DNA of 64,000 nucleotides from Lactiplantibacillus brownii (GTDB lineage: Bacteria > Bacillota > Bacilli > Lactobacillales > Lactobacillaceae): positions 2,418,001 to 2,482,000 of the forward strand of contig NZ_JAVCWF010000001.1 of assembly GCF_031085375.1 (NCBI RefSeq), written 5' to 3'. The position numbers and the translations under genes are program-made. This document shows positions 35,656-44,304 of this stretch, in pieces; position 1 is the first letter of the stretch; each line of letters opens with the position of its first letter. The notes below the pieces were generated by a model. That model was not told the origin of the DNA, did no database searches, and worked only from the letters and a program-made list of their open reading frames with translations.

Positions 35656-37956
35656 CTAATTCTGATGCTTCCGACGACGACTACCCACAGCACCTAACGT
35701 TAGACCACCGGCTAAAATGAGTCCTAACAGTGCAGCCAACGAATTTGGTTGTTCATCAGTTTGTGGTAAGCGCTCGCCTTTGGCAACTTTCACAGCCGCT
35801 TCAACCCGCGCCTTCAAAGCTTCCAAACGTTGAACTAACGCTGTGTCACCCTTAGCTTGAGCGACTTTAATGGCTTCATCAATCTTAGTCAAAAGTACGT
35901 CATCAACTTTGACTTGATCACGATTAGAATCGTCCAAAGTCTCTTCGAAAATCTCTTCTAAGGCTTCCTCTTCAGCTTCAGTTCCTGGTTCGGCCTCAAT
36001 CTCATCAATTTCTTCGATTTCATTGGCTTCTTCAGAATCATCGACATCAGGTTCGTCAATCGTGTCGCCATCTTCGTCAACAGCTGGCAATTCCGCATCA
36101 ATACCAGGTTCTCCTGGCGTATCCGTTCCTGGCAGCTCTGCATCAATACCGGGTTTCCCTGGCGTATCCGTTCCTGGCATGTCAACGTCGATACCGGGTT
36201 TCCCTGGCGTATCTGTTCCTGGCATGTCAACATCGATACCGGGTTTCCCTGGCGTATCTGTTCCTGGCATGTCAACATCAATACCGGGTTTCCCTGGCGT
36301 ATCTGTTCCTGGCATATCAACATCAATACCAGGTTTCCCTGGGATATCGTAGTCTCCTTCATCAGGATCAGGTTCTAGCGCTGGCTCATCAGGATCAGTT
36401 TCATTATCCACATTGTCTTGTAAATCCCAACGGTGCGTTTCACCTCTAACATTCACTTTATCTGCAATAATGTTACCATCTAAGTTTTGGTTAGCCGTTA
36501 CTTCAGCTGCTGGTGCCAAAACGCTCCCTTGGAAAACGGCATTAAAATCAACTTTGCCAGTAACTTGTTTATCGCTAGCAGTGGAATCATAGAAGTTCCA
36601 GAGCAAATGATTATCCCCGAAGTATTCCGTTTCATGACTGTTTCGTTCTGAACCATCATCATAGATAATCTTGATTGCAGAATTAACATTATAATCCGTA
36701 GCGCCTTCCGTATCGACATTAATGATCACCGTGTTACCATCTTTATCCGCTGATAAACCACTGATGGTTAATGGCGTATTGCCAGCCAAAACGTCGGCCG
36801 TCAAATTAATCACGATACGGCCATCTTTATCCGGTTGTAAGTCGCTAACGTCGATAACCCGCTTATTCATGTCTTCGAAATCACTATTGGTATAGCTCTT
36901 GACGGGTGTCTGTTCACTTAAACTGGCACTCAACTTTTCCAACTTCGCAAATTCTTTATCAAAATCAATATAAACGTTACCATTTTTATCTTGATAAACT
37001 TCTTCGGCTAACAAATGATCAATATCGACCCCATTAATTTTAGGACGCTTAGGGTTACTGATATCGATCGCAACATCCTCGCCAAAGATTACTTTGTTGA
37101 CACGGGTATCTCCAGCTGAAACGAAGGAGCTGCTGGCAATGTTAGTCACATTTTGAATGTAAGAAATATCTTTATCCAATAATTCTTCAATAATATTCGT
37201 CCCAAAGTTGACGTTACCAATTAAATTACCCACGGCAACGTTCCCATTTGTATGGGTGCCTAGGTCAGCTTCACGGGCAAAAATATGAAATTGTGAAGAA
37301 ATTCCAAGAATGTTGTGCAAATCAGGATAGTCATCTTCAACGGTGCCACCATCTTTAACCGCATCATTGGCAGTTGGTGTCACAGCTGACTTAGTCAAGC
37401 TTGCCCGTGTCGCTTGTACTTTTGTGGGTGTCGCTGAAGTTTCAGTCGTTGTCTGATCCGTGGCTGCTGACTCAGTAGTATTAGTATTTTGATCAGTCGT
37501 TTCACTAGTTGATTGGTCAGTTGAAGAAGTTTGATCAGCTAAATCATCGTTAGTTACCGTGCTCTCATCACCATCAGAACTGGATGGCTCAGTAGCTTGG
37601 TTTTTAGTCGTTGACTGCGTCTTTTCCTGTGTTGCTGTTGCCGAAGTCGTTGCGGTCGTTGAATCAGCACTTGATTCTGACTTGGCCGAACTAGCATCAG
37701 AATCACCAGTTACTGTCTGTGATTGACTGTCACTAGCCGCAGTAGGCTGAGCAGCAGACGATTTTAAAAGTTGTGACTTACTATTCGATGATGACGCCGT
37801 CTGACTTGAACTAGTGTCACTAGCTTGTGTATCAGTCGCAGCCGTATCCGCGTTGGCAATGACGGTTGACGTCCCTAAAGTTAACAAAACTGCACAAGCA
37901 AAGGCCCAGCGACGACCAATCTTGTACATCTTAAAATTTGTTCGTTTACTTTCCAT
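35656..37956 (-). CDS. LPxTG-anchored choice-of-anchor-A surface protein with tandem repeats
   Basis: A 766-residue surface protein. A KxYKxGKxW-type signal (FKMYKIGRRWAFACAVLL) leads into a Ser/Thr/Gln/Asp-rich region to about residue 200. The choice-of-anchor-A domain follows, recognised by the start LHNILGISSQFHIFAREADL and the end FQGSVLAPAAEVT..NLDGNIIADKV. A spacer of tandem 15-residue units (PGKPGIDVDMPGTDT and variants) and an acidic region follow, then LPQTDEQ and the membrane anchor. Domains of this type are thought to be adhesive. It is monocistronic with its own terminator. The repeat number probably sets how far the domain projects from the wall. Confidence 0.87.
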   Translation of the reverse strand: MESKRTNFKMYKIGRRWAFACAVLLTLGTSTVIANADTAATDTQASDTSSSQTASSSNSKSQLLKSSAAQPTAASDSQSQTVTGDSDASSAKSESSADSTTATTSATATQEKTQSTTKNQATEPSSSDGDESTVTNDDLADQTSSTDQSTSETTDQNTNTTESAATDQTTTETSATPTKVQATRASLTKSAVTPTANDAVKDGGTVEDDYPDLHNILGISSQFHIFAREADLGTHTNGNVAVGNLIGNVNFGTNIIEELLDKDISYIQNVTNIASSSFVSAGDTRVNKVIFGEDVAIDISNPKRPKINGVDIDHLLAEEVYQDKNGNVYIDFDKEFAKLEKLSASLSEQTPVKSYTNSDFEDMNKRVIDVSDLQPDKDGRIVINLTADVLAGNTPLTISGLSADKDGNTVIINVDTEGATDYNVNSAIKIIYDDGSERNSHETEYFGDNHLLWNFYDSTASDKQVTGKVDFNAVFQGSVLAPAAEVTANQNLDGNIIADKVNVRGETHRWDLQDNVDNETDPDEPALEPDPDEGDYDIPGKPGIDVDMPGTDTPGKPGIDVDMPGTDTPGKPGIDVDMPGTDTPGKPGIDVDMPGTDTPGKPGIDAELPGTDTPGEPGIDAELPAVDEDGDTIDEPDVDDSEEANEIEEIDEIEAEPGTEAEEEALEEIFEETLDDSNRDQVKVDDVLLTKIDEAIKVAQAKGDTALVQRLEALKARVEAAVKVAKGERLPQTDEQPNSLAALLGLILAGGLTLGAVGSRRRKHQN
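36101..36349 (-). repeat. 45-bp in-frame tandem repeat in the surface protein gene
   Basis: About five and a half units of 45 bp begin at 36101, 36146, 36191, 36236, 36281 and 36326. The central units are almost identical in DNA, while the outer ones differ. Each encodes PGKPGIDVDMPGTDT or a variant with AEL for VDM. Confidence 0.93.
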
Positions 37957-38178
37957 AATATCCCACCTAAAAATTCATTTATTCCTTAATATTTCCTTAA
38001 TTCACTTCTATTTTCACGCTTTTCAAGTGAACAATCAACACCAACAAATGAATTTTTTAACTAAAATCATAAAATTTTTAAATGTTTGAAACGTTGTTAT
38101 AGCAATTGTTTAAGCTGTTTACTAGTTGTTTTACTTGTCCACAAACAATTCAATCAGCATTAAATACTTATACTTTTA

Positions 38179-38613
38179 ATGATGCAAACTTTTAATTGTA
38201 TTTCATTACCAAACAGAATACTTTCTGTCCAATTAGCCTTGACAAAATACGACCTCACCGAAACGCGCTTCATTATCCTGATGTTTCTGTTGCGTGCAGA
38301 TGACCAACAACTCACGCCAGCCGTGATTGCCACTAAATTAGGTGCAACCCGCGCTACTGTCAGTAAAATTTTGAAACGTTTAATTGCCAACGATTGGGTC
38401 GTCAAAACCAATTCTGTTAAGGACAAGCGTTCCGTTTTGATCCAACTGACCTCTGCTGGTGAAGCAGTCCTGCACACCTTTTTACCCCACAATTTCGAAG
38501 CCGTAAAAACCATTATGGCACCATTCTCTACTTCAGAAATTGCGACCTTAACCAAGTTACTGCACAAAGTTAATCAAGGGTCCCAAAAATCAAACTCAGA
38601 AAAGAGTCATTAA
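38179..38613 (+). CDS. MarR-family regulator
   Basis: A 144-residue winged-helix protein. The recognition region reads LTPAVIATKLGATRATVSKI, followed by LKRLIANDWVVKTNSVKDKR, whose D-K-R is the MarR wing signature, and a C-terminal dimerisation helix. It is followed after one base by a rhodanese-like gene, which it may control. No clear ribosome binding site precedes the ATG at 38179; a second ATG follows directly. Confidence 0.85.
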   Translation: MMQTFNCISLPNRILSVQLALTKYDLTETRFIILMFLLRADDQQLTPAVIATKLGATRATVSKILKRLIANDWVVKTNSVKDKRSVLIQLTSAGEAVLHTFLPHNFEAVKTIMAPFSTSEIATLTKLLHKVNQGSQKSNSEKSH

Positions 38614-38614
38614 C

Positions 38615-38983
38615 ATGGAAAAAGCTAAAATTGATTTCTTAAAAACTACTCTCAGTCTCTACATTGATCACACCACGGTCCTAGCTAAGCTTCAACAGCC
38701 CAATTCAGAATTCGTCATTTTGGACGTTCGTAATGCCCCTGCTGCCATTAAAAAGGACCAGATCAAGGGTGCCATAGCGATGCCAGCCAAAGATTTGGGC
38801 TCACGGCTATCCGAATTAGATCATCGAAAAACTTACGTGGTTTATGATTGGACGGCGGGCACGACCCTTGGCAAAGTTGCGCTCCTGACCTTGCTATCTG
38901 CCGACTTCAAAGCATACGAACTTTCCTGCGCACTTGAAGGCTGGAAAGGGATGCACTTGCCTATTGAAGCCCTCTCGATTTAA
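38615..38983 (+). CDS. Rhodanese-like protein lacking the catalytic cysteine
   Basis: A 122-residue single-domain rhodanese homologue. The fold is recognisable from FVILDVRNAPAAIKKDQIKG, AIAMPAKDL and the C-terminal LEGWKGMHLPIE. In the active-site loop, where active rhodaneses have a Cys after the VVY strand, this protein has Asp (VVYDWTAGTT). Sulfur transfer is therefore unlikely, and a binding or regulatory role is more probable. It follows the MarR-family gene by one base, so the two are co-transcribed. Confidence 0.8.
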   Translation: MEKAKIDFLKTTLSLYIDHTTVLAKLQQPNSEFVILDVRNAPAAIKKDQIKGAIAMPAKDLGSRLSELDHRKTYVVYDWTAGTTLGKVALLTLLSADFKAYELSCALEGWKGMHLPIEALSI

Positions 38984-38986
38984 GTC

Positions 38987-39029
38987 AAAAATGGTGCCGC
39001 GAAAGACAAACCTTCGCAGCACCATTTTA
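38987..39029. terminator. Terminator between rhodanese-like and rsgA genes
   Basis: Stem AAAAATGGTGC-CGCGAA with TTCGC-A-GCACCATTTT. It is shared by the two convergent genes. Confidence 0.82.
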
Positions 39030-39043
39030 TTTTCTAACTGAAA

Positions 39044-40114
39044 TTACTTGCGGTTATTCTTAGCTTTTGCTTGCCGAACCACTTGTTTCATTTCATTTTT
39101 ACTGCCAAACATGCGATCAATCTTCGCTTGTTCACGTTGTCGCGCGTTCAATCCATCATAGGCCATTTCACGTTGTAGTTTCTGATAGCTTTCAAATCGT
39201 TCAGTCGTCAACGTTCCGGACTGAATGGCGGCTTGAACCGCACATCCCGGTTCACTCGTATGGGTACAATTTCGGAACTTGCATTGTGTTGCTAATGTCG
39301 CAATATCCGCAAAGGTCCGTTCTAAATCACCCGTATAAAGTTGTAACTCCCGCATTCCGGGTGTATCGATCACAATACCACCCGTTGGTAAAACTAATAA
39401 TTGCCGAAAAGTCGTGGCATGGCGCCCTTTATCGTCGTCGGCCCGAATCGTTTTCGTTGCCAATACCGTTTGTCCCATCAATCGATTGATCAGGGTTGAC
39501 TTACCAACCCCCGAAGAACCCACAAACGCGACCGTGCGACCAGCCGGGACTTGTGCGACGACCTTGTCATACCCCGCGCCTGTTTTGGCGGAGCAAACAA
39601 TGACGTCTACACCCATGCTCACTTCTGATAGCGCCGCGAGCTTGGCTGGCAAATCATCACACAGATCCGCTTTCGTTAACACAATGACCGGCATAGCTTG
39701 ACTATCCCACGCCATCGTCAAATAACGCTCCATTCGTCGCACATTAAAATCAGCATTGAGTGACATGCAAATAAAAATGGTATCCACATTCGCCGCAATC
39801 ACCTGACCAGCCTTTCGGTCACCAACGGCCTCCCGTGCAAGCACACTCTGGCGTGGCAAGACTTGATGAATCACCGCAATGTCCGCAGATAAAGTGACCA
39901 AGGCCCAATCCCCTACAGCTGGGAAACTGGTCGGATCTGTGTTCTCGTGGGCAAATTTGCCCGCAACCGTCGCTTGTCGTTCACCTTGGGTTGTGACAAT
40001 CCGATATAAGTTATGATGTTGTTCGGTCACTCGTGCTAATGCTAAACCCTTAGCTGTCTTGCCTGCTTGTTCAAAATTGGCGTTTAAGCCATAGTTTACT
40101 AAATTAATTGTCAA
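39044..40114 (-). CDS. rsgA: RsgA-type ribosome-associated GTPase (paralogue)
   Basis: A 356-residue circularly permuted GTPase that helps late 30S subunit maturation. An OB fold comes first, then G4 in VLTKADLC, G5 in IVCSAKTGAGYD, G1 in FVGSSGVGKSTLINRL, G3 in VIDTPGMREL and the zinc site CKFRNCTHTSEPGC. The length is greater than the usual 290-300 of Firmicute RsgA and fits the longer YjeQ-like type, so this is probably a second copy beside a housekeeping one. It is monocistronic. Confidence 0.85.
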   Translation of the reverse strand: MTINLVNYGLNANFEQAGKTAKGLALARVTEQHHNLYRIVTTQGERQATVAGKFAHENTDPTSFPAVGDWALVTLSADIAVIHQVLPRQSVLAREAVGDRKAGQVIAANVDTIFICMSLNADFNVRRMERYLTMAWDSQAMPVIVLTKADLCDDLPAKLAALSEVSMGVDVIVCSAKTGAGYDKVVAQVPAGRTVAFVGSSGVGKSTLINRLMGQTVLATKTIRADDDKGRHATTFRQLLVLPTGGIVIDTPGMRELQLYTGDLERTFADIATLATQCKFRNCTHTSEPGCAVQAAIQSGTLTTERFESYQKLQREMAYDGLNARQREQAKIDRMFGSKNEMKQVVRQAKAKNNRK

Positions 40115-40406
40115 TTTTATTAAATCCTTTCATCGATCAGTTGCCCTCACAGCTGGACAAAAAAGCACACAGCACCACGGCTGTACGCTAAACGAACTAG
40201 GGCCATTTGTCCTAGTCAACCGTTTAACCAGCATTTGGGTACACTAAACAAAGCTGAGGCTTTCTCAGCAATTTTCGGTACTAAAATGAGATGGTTATTT
40301 AACGGCCGACATAGGCAGCTCCTCTAAGATTTAATAGTTACAAATTAACATGTGACTCATTGCTTGTCAATACTATGGGTAGGTGCTAGCCATGCTTGCT
40401 GAAGAT

Positions 40407-41462
40407 TCAACTCTCCAGTCGCATTTTGGATTGATCAATCATCACATATTTGTTTAAGTCAGCTTGTACGATATTCAATTGCTCTAAACGAATCAACAAC
40501 TGTGCAACAATTGATTCTAATCGCTCGATTGAATTCAAAATTGCGACGTTTTCATCTCGATAATCGCCGCCTAATTTGATTACATGGCGAACGACCCAAT
40601 CCGATACATCATAATTGTCAAAAGATGCCTTATTTTCAATCACTTCTGCCAGGTAGTAACAAATATAGCTTGCTTCTAATTTTGTCAATTCACTATAGCC
40701 TAAATAATCGCCACCTTTGATGTTCTGAATTTTAAATTTCGTGAACAATCCGCCAAAATGATCTAAATAGGGCACTAACTGTTCTAACTTCGCTTGTTGC
40801 TGTTTTTTTCGAATACAACTCGCTTGCTCAGGATTTTTCCGAATAGTCGCCACCAATTCATGAACAACCTCAGATGTATTAAAACGTGCATCAATATCAA
40901 AGCGATTCAAAAACGCTAATTCTTTTAGATTAATCTGAAAGGGATTGCTGCCTATTAACTCTACCGGACTAATTGGCAGGCCCAACTGTACAAATTGCTT
41001 GATTTTCTTGCTCCAGGAACTTTCATCTAACTTTATAAAGGCCTTGACGGCTTTAGGTACCGGCATACCATTCCGATACATGGCTAAGATTTCATCAGTT
41101 CCCCCAAACTCTTGGTCAATGACCTGGACAAACTGACTAATGCTCTTTTCAGATAACACAAGCTGTTGTTTAAAATGAGTAATTCCCAATTTTTGAATAT
41201 TTCCAGTTTTAACATCTATAAATGAAAACTGCTCTTTCAGACTTCGATGACATTTATCACACCTCAAACGACCCGTGAAATCTGCATCATAGCTAACTGT
41301 GACAAGTTTCCAGTTGAAACAATTATTCAGTGCAGTGGTTAATGCGCGATTCGTCATTTGGGTCTTCAAATTTTCTAACAGACAAGCACTCTGTGTCGAG
41401 GACAAACTTGGTAACAAGTGCTGTGGCACATTCGAGCTTAAGTTATTGTCTTTTGCAGTCAT
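40407..41462 (-). CDS. Uncharacterised protein with a CxxCH motif
   Basis: A 351-residue protein that I do not recognise. LRCDKCHRSLKEQF near residue 70, followed by KLGITHFKQQL, could form a small metal-binding site (Cys-x2-Cys plus His). The rest is mostly helical and soluble, with a basic KKQQQAKLEQLVPYL segment in the middle and no signal peptide. It is monocistronic, and no neighbour suggests a role. Base composition is a little more AT-rich than the flanking genes. A nucleic-acid-related function is possible but unsupported. Confidence 0.6.
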   Translation of the reverse strand: MTAKDNNLSSNVPQHLLPSLSSTQSACLLENLKTQMTNRALTTALNNCFNWKLVTVSYDADFTGRLRCDKCHRSLKEQFSFIDVKTGNIQKLGITHFKQQLVLSEKSISQFVQVIDQEFGGTDEILAMYRNGMPVPKAVKAFIKLDESSWSKKIKQFVQLGLPISPVELIGSNPFQINLKELAFLNRFDIDARFNTSEVVHELVATIRKNPEQASCIRKKQQQAKLEQLVPYLDHFGGLFTKFKIQNIKGGDYLGYSELTKLEASYICYYLAEVIENKASFDNYDVSDWVVRHVIKLGGDYRDENVAILNSIERLESIVAQLLIRLEQLNIVQADLNKYVMIDQSKMRLES

Positions 41463-41570
41463 TTGAATTTTCCATCCGCTTCATTAAAGTAACACCAATT
41501 ACGATAGCATGTTACTTCATAAGCAACTATCAAATTTGCGTAAACTTTATCCCAAATAAGAATTACCATT

Positions 41571-41606
41571 AAAAATAGCCAGCAGTGCACCTAAACACTA
41601 CTGACT
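41571..41606 (-). terminator. Terminator of the ROK gene
   Basis: On the minus strand AGTCAGTAGTG pairs with GCACTGCTGGCT (with G-T pairs), followed by ATTTTT. Confidence 0.7.
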
Positions 41607-41632
41607 AATCACTTTAAGCTGACAAAAAGATC

Positions 41633-42517
41633 CTAACCCAAATCCGGATAGCTCTGCTCAAAATCAACGGCAGCGCCCCGTAAATTTGCTTCATCCGTAT
41701 AAACACACGGCACGACATCGGGTTTGAGTGAGGCAATCTTCACTTGCGCTCGAATCTTTTCAATTTCGGTTTCAATCCCAGGAATCAAGGCCGGATTGTT
41801 GGAAACGCCCCCACCAAGCACGATTTTCTCTGGATCAAAGCTGTATTGAATATTGTAAATGGCTGTTGCTAAAGTCCGATAGATCGTCTGGACTTCTTTT
41901 CCAGCGGCCTCATCACCATTCGACGCCAATTCAAATAATTGCTTCCCATCAATTGGCGCCGCTTGCGGATTAGAAGCCTGATAACGCCGCAAAGCATTCG
42001 GAACGGTGCCGAGCTCACTGACCGTATGCGTTGCCGTCGCCATAGTGAACCCGAACTCCCCACCGAATAAGTGGGCACCGTGCCAGATTCGATGATTAAT
42101 GATGATCGAACCCCCAACACCTGTTCCAACCACGAAAAAGGCTAAACTATTCGCACCGGCACCAGCACCACTGTCCAGTTCTGCAAGTGCCGCACAATTC
42201 GCATCATTTTCCATGCTAACGGGCAAGCCAAACTTTGCCGACAACTCCTGCTGAATCTTAAAATTATGAATGTAAGGTATTGCACTGGCCCCACCAATAA
42301 TTCCCGTTTGCTTGTCGACCGCGCCGGGGGCACTGATGCCGACCCCCACAATTGGGGCCATTGCTTTCATTTTTTCAACTTCACTAGTCAGTAAGTCGAA
42401 AAAGTCCGTCAAATTTTTAGGGGTTGTGATAGCGTGATGCTCCTGTAACGCATGTCCATCCCAAATCGCAAACTTAATCGACGTCCCACCAATATCCACT
42501 AATCCTAATGATTGCAT
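41633..42517 (-). CDS. ROK-family glucokinase-like protein
   Basis: A 294-residue ROK protein with no N-terminal HTH, so a kinase and not a repressor. The phosphate loop is LVDIGGTSIKFAIWD, the catalytic Asp is in MENDANCAALAEL, and VVGTGVGGSIIIN and HLFGGEFGF follow. The zinc-site cysteines of classic glucokinases are absent. The substrate is probably a hexose or amino sugar. It has its own ribosome binding site (GGAGG) and terminator. It is distinct from the ROK kinase in the beta-glucoside operon. Confidence 0.82.
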   Translation of the reverse strand: MQSLGLVDIGGTSIKFAIWDGHALQEHHAITTPKNLTDFFDLLTSEVEKMKAMAPIVGVGISAPGAVDKQTGIIGGASAIPYIHNFKIQQELSAKFGLPVSMENDANCAALAELDSGAGAGANSLAFFVVGTGVGGSIIINHRIWHGAHLFGGEFGFTMATATHTVSELGTVPNALRRYQASNPQAAPIDGKQLFELASNGDEAAGKEVQTIYRTLATAIYNIQYSFDPEKIVLGGGVSNNPALIPGIETEIEKIRAQVKIASLKPDVVPCVYTDEANLRGAAVDFEQSYPDLG

Positions 42518-42667
42518 TTACTATTCCTCCGCTATTCGCTCAATCTTTGGCTGCACTTAGTTGGCACCGCTTTCTTTATTGAAATTGTATCATTAATTCA
42601 CCCTTAGATTCAGGGCTTTTCACAAAAAGTAATCGCTCAATCGCTTTATCAGACTATTATGGTTACA

Positions 42668-42718
42668 AAAAAGCCAGCTTCCGAGCGGCCTTAACCGTTT
42701 CGAAAACTAGCTTCAAAT
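42668..42718 (-). terminator. Terminator of the DUF2798 gene
   Basis: On the minus strand AGCTAGTTTTCGAA..CGG pairs with CCGCTCGGAAGCTGGCT (several G-T pairs), then TTTTTT. Confidence 0.65.
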
Positions 42719-42730
42719 CGTGCTATTTTT

Positions 42731-43237
42731 TTAATCTTCGTCTTCAACTGCTGAAGGTTGATCCCGTTTAGCAGTAGCTTGTTGCATCTTACCTAACACG
42801 CCGCGAGCGATTGGCCCAACGATAATGAGTTGTAAGGGTAAGGCAACAATCAAGTTAAAAATCCAAGTATGACCATAGGTAGCTAATACGTGCCCACCGG
42901 CCAACTTACCTTCCACCGCAATCCCAAAGAGGGACATGCAAGTTACCATGCCAAGAACCATTAAAACTGAGATCGTGATCCCAATTAAAACCGTCTTTTT
43001 CCGCATGTAATCATTAATGATATATTTGAAAGCTAATCCTTTTGCAATTGGTCCCACGACCAACAGATCTAAAATGATTGCTACGACTAAACCTAGCGGA
43101 TAACCGCTCAAAATTGCCAAGATCAAACCATTGCTGAAGCCTTGCGCCATTGCAACATTATACGCAGTCATGACAAACACCATCAAACCCGCCATAATCG
43201 CCGTGAACACAACTTCTTCTTTTAAATTACGTGGCAT
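42731..43237 (-). CDS. DUF2798 family membrane protein (two-repeat)
   Basis: A 168-residue membrane protein with four hydrophobic segments, arranged as two copies of the DUF2798 unit. Each ends with a similar motif: LLVVGPIAKGLAFK and LIIVGPIARGVLGK. The C-terminal tail is acidic (SAVEDED). Function is unknown for the family. It is monocistronic, with a putative terminator. No partner gene is apparent. Confidence 0.75.
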   Translation of the reverse strand: MPRNLKEEVVFTAIMAGLMVFVMTAYNVAMAQGFSNGLILAILSGYPLGLVVAIILDLLVVGPIAKGLAFKYIINDYMRKKTVLIGITISVLMVLGMVTCMSLFGIAVEGKLAGGHVLATYGHTWIFNLIVALPLQLIIVGPIARGVLGKMQQATAKRDQPSAVEDED

Positions 43238-43350
43238 TGTTCTTACCTCTTCCTAGATTTAGTTTCGAGTGTTCACTATAGCACTTTCAACTTGCGGTTC
43301 GTAAGTAACAATTAGATGACAAATTATAGAACGGTTACATTTTTGAACGA

Positions 43351-43381
43351 AAAAAGATCAGAACTGGTTTAGCCCTGATCC
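43351..43381 (-). terminator. Terminator of the cytochrome b5-like gene
   Basis: On the minus strand GATCAGG pairs with CTGATC around a loop of about 15 bases, followed by TTTTTT. Confidence 0.72.
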
Positions 43382-43418
43382 GATATTGATTGGTATTCAG
43401 TTATTAGCGACAGGCCGA

Positions 43419-43658
43419 CTAATCCACATACTTTCCAATCACTGGCAACTTTTTCAAAACACCGCGCCCATGTGGTGAATGATTATCGATCACCGCAGTT
43501 AATTCTTGGCCGGCTAAATTACCATGGTGCTTGCCTGCAGCCCAAGCGTCGACACCAGTGACATCATAGACGACACCGGCAACCGCCACATAAGCTGGCT
43601 GCCCATTTTGACCATCAAATTTGGCCAATTCACTTTTATTAAAAGTTGCTTCACTCAT
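43419..43658 (-). CDS. Cytochrome b5-like heme/steroid-binding domain protein
   Basis: A 79-residue single-domain protein with the cytochrome b5-like signature: a starting TFNKSELAKFDGQNGQPAYV, VVYDVTGVDAW, a candidate axial His in GKHHGNLAG and another in NHSPHG. The ATG at 43658 has AGGAG 9 bases before it. It is soluble and has no membrane segment. Whether it binds heme in an organism that must import heme is open; related bacterial proteins may bind other small ligands. It has its own terminator. Confidence 0.78.
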   Translation of the reverse strand: MSEATFNKSELAKFDGQNGQPAYVAVAGVVYDVTGVDAWAAGKHHGNLAGQELTAVIDNHSPHGRGVLKKLPVIGKYVD

Positions 43659-43661
43659 CAC

Positions 43662-44304
43662 GAATCACTCCTATTCAATTTACGCTAATAGTAAACTGAA
43701 CTGCCAAACAAAAGCAAGTAATTCGTTTTCAATCTTCACTCTCTGCAGCCATGGTTAACCTAACAAAACTAACGAAAATGGTCAGGATTCACCGTTACTG
43801 ACGTCCCCAAACGCCGGCATTATCCCTTGATGAACAGACCAGTTTCGACAGCGATAACCACCCCCCACGGGTTTAATCGCTCGATCGGAAGCCCTAACCT
43901 TTTGACCGCAACGAATCTAGTTTTTGACTTGCAGACTCACTAAGAGTCATCATGAACTCTCGATAATCAAGTCCGATTAATGCTGCCACATTAAGTTATT
44001 TTAGCCTAGATTCCTCACTAAAATTCGGTTCAATGATTATCGATTTGTTTTGTGAAAAATGGGTCACAAAACTTGACCAACGTCGTTTTCTCAAAAATGC
44101 CGTTGCCCCAGAATGCGCTATCACTAACGCAAAAACCTCAGCCACTTGCTATCCGATCATCAACTGATATCGACCACTAGCCGGTTACATCTAAACACCC
44201 CGTTCGATTGCCGGCTGGCTGATTAGCCTGACTGGATGATATTGCTATCGCCCAAGCGCTTCACTGATCTCATGACATTCCCATTCGTCACCCCAATGCT
44301 TGGG
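43662..44304. other. Intergenic region, no gene seen
   Basis: These 643 bases contain frequent stops in all frames and no supported gene, RNA or repeat copy. They could be a decayed gene remnant, but I could not match any part to a protein family. Confidence 0.5.

Noticed and set aside
36101..36349. Possible CRISPR-like array because of the regular 45-bp period
   Set aside because: The units are directly adjacent with no variable spacers and are in frame with a surface protein gene.
36023..36352. Open frame of 109 codons antisense to the 45-bp repeats
   Set aside because: Produced by the tandem repeat read in reverse. The real gene on the minus strand has signal peptide, domain and anchor.
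38160..38567. 135-codon open frame on the minus strand opposite the MarR gene
   Set aside because: Shadow of the MarR gene, which has the winged-helix signature and a coupled downstream gene.
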